NCBI RefSeq assembly: GCF_001746365.1
Contig: NZ_MJAJ01000025.1
Span: 1 to 64,000 of the forward strand
Reading direction: 5' to 3'
Length of the DNA stretch: 64,000 nucleotides
Source of the DNA: Streptomyces sp. LUP30
GTDB taxonomy: Bacteria > Actinomycetota > Actinomycetes > Streptomycetales > Streptomycetaceae
Shown piece after piece: positions 34,526 through 41,692 of this stretch; position 1 is the stretch's first letter, and the number at the start of each line of letters is the position of its first letter. The notes beneath the pieces were generated by a model that did not search any database, was not told the origin of the DNA, and saw only the letters and a program-made list of their open reading frames with translations. The translations under genes and the position numbers were made by a program.

Positions 34526-35071
34526 CTAGCTGTCCGCTTGCCCTGTCGAGGCCTGCGCCGCCGCGATCTGCTCGTCCGCCCACTCACTCCACTCGGCCTG
34601 CATCCGCGTGAACCGCTTGCCCCACTCGAGGGTGAGCCGCCCGTAGACGGAGAGCGGGTCGTCGCCCCAGGCCGTCTCCTCGTCCATCGCGGTGAACCGG
34701 GCGTTGCGGCTGCGGGCGATCTCGGCGCGGCGGCGCATGAACTCCCGGGCCTCGTCCGGTTCCACCGCTCCGAGGAGGAAGACCCGCAGGAGGATGTCGT
34801 TTCGGCGGTATCCGTCCGGGGCGACCTGGAGCAGCCAGTGCCGCAGTTCCTCGCGGCCGTCGGCGGTGACCTCATACGTCTTCCTGCCCCTGGGCCCCTC
34901 CTCTGCGACCCTGATCAGGCCCGCGTCGGCCAGCCGGGTCAGTTCCGAATAGACCTGGCTCTGCGTCGCGGGCCAGACGTTGGACAGGGTCGACTTGAAG
35001 GCGCCGAGGAGGTCGTAGCCGCTGCCCGGCCCGTTGGACAGCAGCCCCAGCAGTGCGTGGCGAAGGCTCAT
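34526..35071 (-). CDS. PadR-family transcriptional regulator
   Basis: The 181-residue protein starts at ATG 35071 (TGGAG 4 bases upstream), exactly at the PadR winged helix (LRHALLGLLSNGPGSGYDLLGAF, PATQSQVYSELTRLADAG, RKTYEVTADG). The C-terminal domain is helical (DILLRVFLLGAVEPDEAREF, LTLEWGKRFTRMQAEW). It is divergent from the membrane gene at 35199. The space between them contains two 23-base direct repeats, each ending in the palindrome TGACATGTCA, which it probably binds to repress both directions. Confidence 0.93.
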   Translation of the reverse strand: MSLRHALLGLLSNGPGSGYDLLGAFKSTLSNVWPATQSQVYSELTRLADAGLIRVAEEGPRGRKTYEVTADGREELRHWLLQVAPDGYRRNDILLRVFLLGAVEPDEAREFMRRRAEIARSRNARFTAMDEETAWGDDPLSVYGRLTLEWGKRFTRMQAEWSEWADEQIAAAQASTGQADS

Positions 35072-35088
35072 GGCTCCACTGTAGACCC

Positions 35089-35140
35089 GACCTTCCAGTC
35101 TTGACATGTCACGGTCGGACCTTCTAGCTTTGACATGTCA
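35089..35140. promoter_or_regulatory. Two 23-base direct repeats with palindromic ends, PadR operators
   Basis: Copies at 35089-35111 and 35118-35140 share GACCTTC(C/T)AG(T/C)(C/T)TTGACATGTCA-type sequence with three differences and are spaced 29 bases. Each ends in TGACATGTCA, a perfect 10-bp palindrome (35102-35111 and 35131-35140). The repeats start 18 bases before the PadR start codon on its strand and end 58 bases before the membrane gene. Confidence 0.8.
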
Positions 35141-35198
35141 TCGCAGGAACATCGACCGTTCGGGCAGAGCGAGACCACTCGCACAGGGGGACAAGACC

Positions 35199-35795
35199 AT
35201 GCAGTACCTGCGCAGCTTCCTTCCGTGGATAGTCGTCAGCGTCCTCATCGGAAGCGCCGACGTCCGCCTCGCGCTCGGCGCGGGCCTCGTCGTCGCCGTC
35301 GCGCTGATCGGCTATCAGCGCACCGACGGCCGTCCGTGGGACGCGCAGGTCGTGGAGATCAGCGCCGCGCTGTTCTTCGCCGTCGCCACGGCGGTAGCCT
35401 GCGCCGCGCCGGACTCCGCGTTCGTGGAGGACTACGCCTCCGCCGGCTCCTCGTTGTGGCTGGCGATGACGGCATGGGGCTCACTGGCAGTCGGCCGGCC
35501 GTTCACCCTCGGCATCGCACGGACGTCGGTACCCTCCGAGCACTGGAACACCCCGCTGTTCCTCAGCGTGAACAAGACCATCACCGCGGTGTGGGCGGCC
35601 GCCTTCACCGTCACCGGCGCGGGCTCGGCGCTGCTGCACCACTACCAGCCGCACAACGGCGGCGCCCGCACGGCCCTGACCATCGCCGGCATCGTCCTGC
35701 CCATCCTGTTCACGATCCGCTACCCCGACATCGCCCGCAGCCGCTTCGTCGCCGCCCGGCAGACGGCCGCCGCGCCGCAGGACCGCACGAAGTAG
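35199..35795 (+). CDS. Membrane protein under PadR control
   Basis: ATG 35199 lies 8 bases after AGGGGG. The 198-residue protein has about six hydrophobic helices, starting with SFLPWIVVSVLIGSADVRLALGAGL and ending with a polar tail. A loop with RTSVPSEHWNTPLFLSVNKTITAVW lies near residues 108-132. There is no known domain that I recognise. The arrangement (PadR divergent from a membrane protein, repeats between) is typical of drug- or stress-responsive pairs, but this is not a recognised transporter. Confidence 0.82.
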   Translation: MQYLRSFLPWIVVSVLIGSADVRLALGAGLVVAVALIGYQRTDGRPWDAQVVEISAALFFAVATAVACAAPDSAFVEDYASAGSSLWLAMTAWGSLAVGRPFTLGIARTSVPSEHWNTPLFLSVNKTITAVWAAAFTVTGAGSALLHHYQPHNGGARTALTIAGIVLPILFTIRYPDIARSRFVAARQTAAAPQDRTK

Positions 35796-35891
35796 GCGCG
35801 GACAGGGAACCGTCACGGTCGGTGGATCGGCGCCCCGCGGCTTGTGCATCATCAGCTGATGCGCGGGCCGCCCGACCCGTATCGTCCAGAC

Positions 35892-36032
35892 ATGGACACC
35901 GCTTCTCCTCCCCCCGTCCTCGTCATCGGTCTTGATCCGTATCGCCTGCCCGGGCCGTGGGACCCCGAACCGGTGACCAAGGCGATCGAGGCCGGGCTGG
36001 CCGAATTCGCCGAACACGGCGTAGGTGCAGAA
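35892..36032 (+). pseudogene. 5' fragment of a truncated Streptomyces gene
   Basis: From ATG 35892 the frame reads VLVIGLDPYRLPGPWDPEPVTKAIEAGLAEFAEHGVGAE (given to show codon quality; key parts VIGLDP, PGPWDPEP, FAEHGVG). This is the beginning of a conserved Streptomyces protein I recall as about 120 residues long. After residue 47 the similarity stops abruptly and the frame runs on in low-complexity sequence. I read it as a gene cut at about 36032. Confidence 0.5.
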
Positions 36033-36210
36033 GGCAAACACGGTCGGGGCCCACACCTGACACAGTCGCGGTCACCCAGGGCGGCGGCGAAGGCGATGGG
36101 CGCGGCCGTCCGGTATCCGATCCACACCTCACCCCCGCACTGCCGCCCCAACACGCCACCAGCAGGCCGGCATCGGCATACGGCAGTGCGACACCCTGTC
36201 GGCGCCCCAC
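36033..36210 (-). pseudogene. Frameshifted remnant of a membrane protein gene
   Basis: On the minus strand three frames in succession give hydrophobic, membrane-like segments: DAGLLVACWGG, then VWIGYRTAAPIAFAAALG, then WAPTVFAFCT. They look like one helix-rich gene with frameshifts, truncated at the same point (about 36033) where the plus-strand fragment ends. No single frame is intact. Confidence 0.3.
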
Positions 36211-36419
36211 GCGCCGAGCAGGGGCCGCCGCCACCACGTGGGGCGGACAGCCGCGGCCCGTCCCGACGGTCCGTGCCTGCACATGCGTCTACGTAGTTTC
36301 CCCGATGCCCCAGATCCGGGGGTTCCGGGATCGTTGGCGTGCGCCTCGGCCGGCTGGTGTTCCTGCCGGCCGCCCCACTCGGGGGAGCGGGTGGCGCGGC
36401 ACAGCGGAAGGGTATGCGC

Positions 36420-37094
36420 ATGACCATACGATCATCGGACGGTGCCTCGTCCACGGATCCGTCGGACGAGGCGGATTTCCCCTGGGTGTCCGTCAGGCCT
36501 GACAACGGGCCCGGCAAGTCTCTGCTGATCAAGGGGTCGCCCATCATCGCCATCGGTGCGCTGCGTATAGGTCTCCTGATGGCCAAGGGACGCGGCAATT
36601 CGGCGGGATCCGGCATGAAGGGTCTGGTGATCGGGATCCTGGCCGTCGTGTTCCCGCTGCTCTGCGTCGGCGTGCTCAACGGCCTCCGCTGGGCCAATGC
36701 CGGCATCCGCCTGGAAGACGGCTTCCTGACGGTGCGCGACCGGTGGAACCGCAAGGTTCTGCACACGCCCGTGACCTCCCTGACAGGGCTGCACACGCTC
36801 ACGGCGCCCATCGACGGCCCGCACAAGAGCCGCATCGTGATCACCTCGGCAACCCATCGGCCCGTGGTCATCGATCCCCGGTTCTGGGACGCGGAAGGGC
36901 TCCGGGAGTTGTGGCAGGAGCTGCACCTCTCCTTCCAGGACCACGGTTTCCTCACCTGGCCTCTGCTCAGGAAGCGATTCCCCGGGATACCCACGCCGTG
37001 GCGTCACGTCCACATCGTCCTGTCGACCATCCTCCTGGTGCTCGGCTGCATCGCCTACGTCGCCCTGGTGGTGAACCTGCCCTTCTTCCTGTGA
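36420..37094 (+). CDS. Membrane protein with a PH-like central domain
   Basis: ATG 36420 lies 8 bases after GGAAGG; ATG 36414 is too close to it. The 224-residue protein has a polar N-terminus and a hydrophobic segment (about 75-98, GLVIGILAVVFPLLCVGVLNGL). Its soluble middle has a PH-like order of strands (GIRLEDGFLTVRDRWNRKVLHTPVTSLTGL ... SRIVITS), and a final helix lies near 198-222. A glycine/basic stretch precedes the first helix. I do not know its function. It follows the gene remnants and converges on the GH30 gene. Confidence 0.78.
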   Translation: MTIRSSDGASSTDPSDEADFPWVSVRPDNGPGKSLLIKGSPIIAIGALRIGLLMAKGRGNSAGSGMKGLVIGILAVVFPLLCVGVLNGLRWANAGIRLEDGFLTVRDRWNRKVLHTPVTSLTGLHTLTAPIDGPHKSRIVITSATHRPVVIDPRFWDAEGLRELWQELHLSFQDHGFLTWPLLRKRFPGIPTPWRHVHIVLSTILLVLGCIAYVALVVNLPFFL

Positions 37095-37162
37095 CCGGCC
37101 GGCCGGGTTCAGCGACTGTTCCGTGGGCTCGCGATGCGCGCCTCCCCCGCCAGATGTCCGGA

Positions 37163-38473
37163 TCAGGCGGTCACGAGCGTCACCACGCTTCGCGCGGGGA
37201 GCATGGCGGTGAAGGTGCCGTTCGACACGCCGGCGGTGCCCAGGGACGCGACGTTCCTGCTCGCGTCGGTCAGCCACGACGAGACGCTGGACGCCCTGCC
37301 GTTCGCCAGGCTGAACTGCTGACTCACCGCGGAGGCCCCCTTGTTGACGGCGACCACGACCGTGGAGTCACCGCTCCGGTACGCCGAGACGTAGACGTCC
37401 GACGCCGGTTTCGCCGTCGCCTCGACCCGCACGGATCCGGGCCGCACGAACCTGGCGAAGTGCGCCATGCAGGCGCCGCGCTTGCTGATCCTGCCGTCCT
37501 CGCGCAGGGGACCGTAACTACGCCGGATGTACCACCAGATGTACGCCTGGAACTCGGCGTCCACCATGGCGCGGTGGATGTGCTCCCCCACGTCGAGCGC
37601 CTGCGGCCACAGATCCGCCGAATCCGTGCTGTTGGGGTAGTAGACCTCGGTCATCCAGAGTTCCTTGCCCGCGCCCTTCTGCTTGAAGAGGGGGTAGGGG
37701 AAGTTCGCGAACGGCGTGCCGTAGAGGTGCGCGCCGATGACGTCCACGTTGGCGAGCGCCGCCGGGTCGTTGAGGATCGGGTCCGACATGTTCTTCAGGT
37801 ACTGGAAGGACTCCGGTGCGATGACCCTGGTGCCGATCGAGCCGGCGTTCTCCCGCAGGAACCGGACCATTTCGGTGGGGGTCCACCAGGTCCAGTCCTG
37901 TGCGTAGTCGGGCTCGTTCTGCACCGAGATGCCGTACAGGTTCACTCCGTTGTTCCGCAGGAACGTGGTGAAGTCGTTGAGATGCCGGGCGTAGGCGCCG
38001 TACATGTCGTACCTGAGACGCCGCGCATTGGTCTGGCTGCCGCGGACGAAGGTCTCGACCATGGAGGAGGGCGGGTTCCACGGCGACGCGATGACCGTCG
38101 CACCGAGCTCGGTCGCGCGCCTCGCCGTCGCCACGTCCCGGCTCCAGGCCGACCGGTCCTCGGGGACGGGGATCCTCAGCAGAGAGAATCCCAGTCGGCC
38201 GTCACCTGCGCCGAACGCCGTGTCCCGCTGGGCAGTTGTGAGGTCACCGATCCAGGCGGAGTGACTCATCCCTCCGAAACCCCGGATCGTCTGCCGTCGC
38301 GCCGCCGCGTCGATGACGACCGTGGCGGCCGGCGTCGCGGCCACGGCTTTCGACGCCCCGGCGACGGACGTCGCTGTCGTCAGGATCGGCAGGGCCCCCA
38401 TCGTCGCCAGGACGGCCCTGCGGCTCGGCGATCGCTGCTCCCCGTTCACGGGTTCGTTCCGACTCTGCGTCAT
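37163..38473 (-). CDS. Secreted GH30 (subfamily 8-type) glucuronoxylanase
   Basis: ATG 38473 follows GAGGAGGAGG. The 436-residue protein has a twin-arginine-type leader (PSRRAVLATMGALPI) ending near AVAA (residue about 46). The GH30 barrel has acid/base E187 in GISVQNEPDY and nucleophile E276 in LWMTEVYYP. The segment YIWWYIRRSYGPLREDG and the closing beta-domain (KRGACMAHFARFVRPGSVRV) match the glucuronoxylanase XynC group, which cuts xylan next to methylglucuronic acid side chains. No extra carbohydrate-binding module is present. A perfect LacI/CebR-type palindrome lies 52 bases upstream (38525-38540). Confidence 0.93.
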   Translation of the reverse strand: MTQSRNEPVNGEQRSPSRRAVLATMGALPILTTATSVAGASKAVAATPAATVVIDAAARRQTIRGFGGMSHSAWIGDLTTAQRDTAFGAGDGRLGFSLLRIPVPEDRSAWSRDVATARRATELGATVIASPWNPPSSMVETFVRGSQTNARRLRYDMYGAYARHLNDFTTFLRNNGVNLYGISVQNEPDYAQDWTWWTPTEMVRFLRENAGSIGTRVIAPESFQYLKNMSDPILNDPAALANVDVIGAHLYGTPFANFPYPLFKQKGAGKELWMTEVYYPNSTDSADLWPQALDVGEHIHRAMVDAEFQAYIWWYIRRSYGPLREDGRISKRGACMAHFARFVRPGSVRVEATAKPASDVYVSAYRSGDSTVVVAVNKGASAVSQQFSLANGRASSVSSWLTDASRNVASLGTAGVSNGTFTAMLPARSVVTLVTA

Positions 38474-38524
38474 GTCCCCTCCTCCTCTTGGCTGCTGATC
38501 CCGGTACGGACTTGCCCCACTTTC

Positions 38525-38540
38525 ATGGGAGCGCTCCCAT
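38525..38540. promoter_or_regulatory. CebR-type operator upstream of the xylanase
   Basis: ATGGGAGCGCTCCCAT is a perfect 16-bp palindrome. It contains TGGGAGCGCTCCCA, the 14-bp box I know for CebR, the LacI-family cellobiose/cellotriose repressor of Streptomyces. It is centred about 59 bases before the GH30 start and lies 457 bases from the subtilase on the other side. Confidence 0.82.
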
Positions 38541-38997
38541 TCGTGGCCGTGCCTACACGTGTGCCGGTTTTCTGCGGGAGGTGCTGCCGATGTCGCGCAC
38601 GGCCCGGCGCGGCGACTCGGGCAGGACGCCAAGGCCGTTCGACATCATGAACAGTGTCCAAGACTGCGGACATCACGAAAGTTAACGACCACCCTCAACA
38701 CCGTCAAGCCTCTCGACGAGGGGCGGACGCGGTCGCGGCGACGACTCGAAGCCGGGCGGCGGAGACGCCTTCCTCACCACGGCCGCGTCGCTGCATCCCG
38801 GCCTTTCCGTCGCAGCCGCCTCCTGCTCCATCGCAGCCGCCCCTGGTGTGCCGCGCAAGCCGTCGCGCTCGGCGCCGGCGCACGGTTCGCCGTACGCCCA
38901 CCCGCGTGACCCGCGTGACCGGCATGACCGGCATGACCGGCGGAACCGCTCGACCGCCGTGGTCGTCTTGTGCGCTGACTGTGTGCGAAGCAGGGAT
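38541..38997. other. Intergenic region with tandem TGACCGGCA repeat
   Basis: No gene is supported here. Three tandem copies of TGACCGGCA/G lie at 38916-38942, just before the subtilase. The stretch must carry the subtilase promoter and leader. Confidence 0.5.
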
Positions 38998-40140
38998 ATG
39001 GGGGACGTCGTGACGCGGAACGTGACGAAGGCCGGTCTCATGGTGATGACCATCATGACGGTGCTCGGGGCCTCGGCCTGCGGCGGGAAAGCCGGCGCGG
39101 TGGCCGGAAACGGCGGTACCGGCGGAACGCCGTCCGCGCACGGGAAGGCGTCCCCCGTGACGTCCGCCGGAGAGGGGCTGTCGTCCGACGCGGCGCCCGG
39201 GGCTCCCGGAGCCGTGGGGAAGCTGTCCGGGGCGGCGCCCAGCCTGGCGGCTCCGCTCACCCGCCACGTGCCGTGGAACCTGGACATTCTGGACCAGCGG
39301 TCGCGGCCGCTGAACGGGAAGCTCACCACCACCGCCACGGGCAAGGGCGTGCACGTCTATGTGATCGACACCGGCATGGACATCGCCCACCACGAGTTCG
39401 GCGGACGCGCGCGGCTCGGCGCCGACTTCGTGGGCGCCAAGGACTCCGGCGACTGCTTCAGCGAGGACGGCATCGGCCACGGCACGTTCGTCGCGGGCGT
39501 CATCGGCGGCGCGAAGTACGGGGTGGCGCCCAAGGCGGAACTCGTCCGGGTCCAGGGCATCCTGTGCGAGAGCGACGGCGGCGGCTCCCCCGCCGCGGCC
39601 GAGGCCGCGTTGGTGAAGTCGGTCAAGTGGGTCACCGCGCACGCGCAGAAGCCCGCGGTGGTGAACATGTCGCTCAACCTCGGCCACCGGTCGACGGTCC
39701 TGGAGGCCGCCGTGAAGAAGATGGTCGACGCCGGGATCCCGACGGTGGTGTCGGCCGGCAACTTCCACGACGACGCCTGCAAGCACTCCCCGGCCGGCGT
39801 CCCCGGCACGATCGTCGTGGCGGCCTCCACGCCGAACGACCGTCCGTGGAACGACAGCGGCTCCTACGGTTCGGGGTACGGGCGATGCGTGGACCTGTAC
39901 GCCCCCGGACAGAAGGTGACCGCCGCCCTCGCCGGCGGCGGCACGGCCACGGAGGACGGCGGCGCGACGTCCTGGGCCGCGCCCCATGCGACCGGCGTGA
40001 TCGCGTTGTACCTGTCGGCCCACCCGCACGCCACGGCCAAGGAGGTCCACACCTGGCTCGACCACACGGCCACCCGCGGCGTGCTGCACGGCGTGCGCTC
40101 GGACACTCCCAACCGGCTGCTCAACACCGGCGGCCTCTGA
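38998..40140 (+). CDS. S8 family serine protease (subtilase), exported
   Basis: ATG 38998 or the in-frame GTG 39010 starts the protein (380 residues from the ATG). The leader is hydrophobic (LMVMTIMTVLGASAC-G) and can be read as a lipoprotein signal. A Gly/Ser/Pro-rich linker precedes a subtilisin fold with the triad Asp in YVIDTGMDIAHHEF, His in GHGTFVAGVI and Ser in GGATSWAAPHATG. The Ser motif reads GATSWAAP where GTSMAAP is usual. There is no inhibitor-type propeptide of normal size. It resembles actinobacterial peptidases of the proteinase K/thermitase group. The chain ends soon after the catalytic domain. Confidence 0.92.
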   Translation: MGDVVTRNVTKAGLMVMTIMTVLGASACGGKAGAVAGNGGTGGTPSAHGKASPVTSAGEGLSSDAAPGAPGAVGKLSGAAPSLAAPLTRHVPWNLDILDQRSRPLNGKLTTTATGKGVHVYVIDTGMDIAHHEFGGRARLGADFVGAKDSGDCFSEDGIGHGTFVAGVIGGAKYGVAPKAELVRVQGILCESDGGGSPAAAEAALVKSVKWVTAHAQKPAVVNMSLNLGHRSTVLEAAVKKMVDAGIPTVVSAGNFHDDACKHSPAGVPGTIVVAASTPNDRPWNDSGSYGSGYGRCVDLYAPGQKVTAALAGGGTATEDGGATSWAAPHATGVIALYLSAHPHATAKEVHTWLDHTATRGVLHGVRSDTPNRLLNTGGL

Positions 40141-40224
40141 CCGGCCCGGCCGCTCGGCACCGGGCGGACTCCGACCGGGCGAGGCCGGTCACCCGTCCGA
40201 CCGAGCACGCCCCCGGCCATGGCT

Positions 40225-40284
40225 GGGGGCTGTGGCCGGAGCCGGGACTGGGGCTGGGGCTGGGGCTGGGACTGGGACTGGGGC
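40225..40284 (+). repeat. G-run repeat with quadruplex potential
   Basis: Within 60 bases the plus strand has eight G-runs of three to five bases, mostly in GGGGCT or GGGACT units. It lies between the convergent subtilase and reductase genes and ends 2 bases before the reductase stop codon. Confidence 0.75.
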
Positions 40285-40286
40285 CG

Positions 40287-41036
40287 CTAACGGTGCTCGG
40301 GGTTCTCGTAGTCGTGACGGCAGCCCGCGTCCCAGGCGGTGCGCTGGTTGCCGTAGGCGGGAATGCCCCCCAGGTCCTTCAGCACCCGAGCCATGTGCAG
40401 CAGGTTCCAGGTCATGAAGGTGGTGTTGCGGTTGGTGAAGTCGTTCTCCGGTCCTCCCGAGCCGGGGTCGAGGTAGGAGGGCCCCGGCCCTGCCTCGCCG
40501 ATCCAACCCGCATCCGCCTGGGGAGGGATCGTGTAGCCCAGGTGCTGCAGGCTGTAGAGGACGTTCATGGCGCAGTGCTTGACGCCGTCCTCGTTCCCGG
40601 TGATCAGGCAGCCGCCGACACGGCCGTAGTAGGCGTACTGCCCGGCTTCGTTGAGCAGACTGGAGCAGGCGTAGAGGCGTTCGATCACGCGCTTCATCAC
40701 CGAACTGTTGTCGCCCAGCCAGATGGGGCCGGCCAGCACGAGGATGTCGGCTGCCATGACCTGCCGGTACAGGTCGGGCCAGGCATCCGCCTCCCAGCCG
40801 TGCTCCGTCATGTCCGGCCACACACCGGTGGCGATGTCGTGGTCGACCGCCCTCACCACATCGACGCGGACCCCCTGGGCGCCCAGGATCGCGGCGCTGC
40901 GGTCGATCAGCCCCTGGGTGTTGCTCGGCTCCGGCGAACGTTTCAGGGTGCAGTTGATCACCAGGGCCCGCAGGTCGTCGTACCGGGCCGGGGGCGTGTC
41001 GTTCGGGGGCGACGTAGCGCTCACACGATCCTCCAT
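40287..41036 (-). CDS. Flavodoxin-like NAD(P)H-dependent FMN reductase
   Basis: The 250-residue-class protein (ATG 41036; weak ribosome binding site, GTG 41024 also possible) has the flavodoxin-type fold of the NADPH-dependent FMN reductase family. Visible features are the phosphate loop after the first strand (LVINCTLKRSPEPSNTQGL), the second strand motif ILVLAGPIWLGDNSSVMKRVIERL and the third GGCLITGNEDGVKHC. It probably binds FMN and reduces flavin or a quinone-like compound in the cytoplasm. A 65-residue C-terminal extension with NRNTTFMTWNLLHMA contributes to the dimer in relatives. Confidence 0.88.
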   Translation of the reverse strand: MEDRVSATSPPNDTPPARYDDLRALVINCTLKRSPEPSNTQGLIDRSAAILGAQGVRVDVVRAVDHDIATGVWPDMTEHGWEADAWPDLYRQVMAADILVLAGPIWLGDNSSVMKRVIERLYACSSLLNEAGQYAYYGRVGGCLITGNEDGVKHCAMNVLYSLQHLGYTIPPQADAGWIGEAGPGPSYLDPGSGGPENDFTNRNTTFMTWNLLHMARVLKDLGGIPAYGNQRTAWDAGCRHDYENPEHR

Positions 41037-41154
41037 GAGTTTGCCGCCATGCCGATCCCGGCGGCGCGTCCGCATACGGAATACGGATCAAGCCTGCGGG
41101 CCGTGTCCGGCGGACGCCACCACAGCGCCTCCGAACGCGCCGCGGCCCCTGGGG

Positions 41155-41447
41155 TCACGGCGAGGTGACCGAGCCGGACGTGACGGCGCAGCGGCTCCGG
41201 AGCGCCTCCGCCACGGTCACGGCGGCCGGGTCCAGAGAGGGCCTGACGTCCTCGACGTCCCACAGGGAGTCCCGCAGCGGCCTCCGTACGTCCAGCCGGC
41301 CGCCCGCGCCCGGTCCGGGCCGAGCGCCTCGGTGAGCAGGTCGAAGCGGCCCCGCACGACGCGTACGGCGTCGCCCTGCGCCACGACGTCGTCCCCACCG
41401 GCTGTCCCGGGCGGGCCGGAGGACGAAGCCCGGGTCGCCGGTGACCA
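41155..41447 (-). pseudogene. Frameshifted small gene of unknown function
   Basis: Starting at ATG 41447 the minus strand gives coding-like sequence that jumps frame twice: MVTGDPGFVLRPARDS, then GDDVVAQGDAVRVVRGRFDLL, then VRRPLRDSLWDVEDVRPSLD and a normal stop at 41155. Codon use is good within each piece. The family is not recognised. Either the gene is decayed or the assembly has two small errors here. Confidence 0.35.
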
Positions 41448-41464
41448 TTGGTACATTTCTCCGC

Positions 41465-41692
41465 GTGACAGGGCTGGAAGCACCGGGGCGCGCGCCGCAG
41501 CACGCCGCCCGGCTGCGCGAGCTGTTCACCGCGGCGAGGTCGGCCGGCCGGACCGAATTCCGCGCCGGCCGCGGCAAGTTCGAGGACGAGCCGGCCAAGG
41601 AGATCCGCACCGCCGGATTCGCCCTCGACGAACTGGAGGAAGAGGAGCAGTCGTTCTCCGCCCCGCGCCGAGCCCCGGAGCCGGACCGGTGA
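41465..41692 (+). CDS. Small acidic protein coupled to an MFS exporter
   Basis: GTG 41465 gives 75 residues (a GTG at 41441 would give 83). The helical-looking product (HAARLRELFTAARSAGRTEFRAG ... FALDELEEEEQSF) has no membrane helix or known domain. Its stop overlaps the MFS start (GTGA), so the two are translationally coupled. It might be a regulator fragment or an accessory peptide of the transporter. The pairing is seen; the function is not. Confidence 0.55.
   Translation: MTGLEAPGRAPQHAARLRELFTAARSAGRTEFRAGRGKFEDEPAKEIRTAGFALDELEEEEQSFSAPRRAPEPDR

Noticed and set aside
38674..38690. CGAAAGTTAACG as a xylanase regulator box
   Set aside because: It is not a proper dyad and lies too far upstream of the GH30 start compared with the CebR-type box.
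38916..38942. Tandem TGACCGGCA units as a CRISPR-like array
   Set aside because: Units are 9 bases, contiguous and without spacers.
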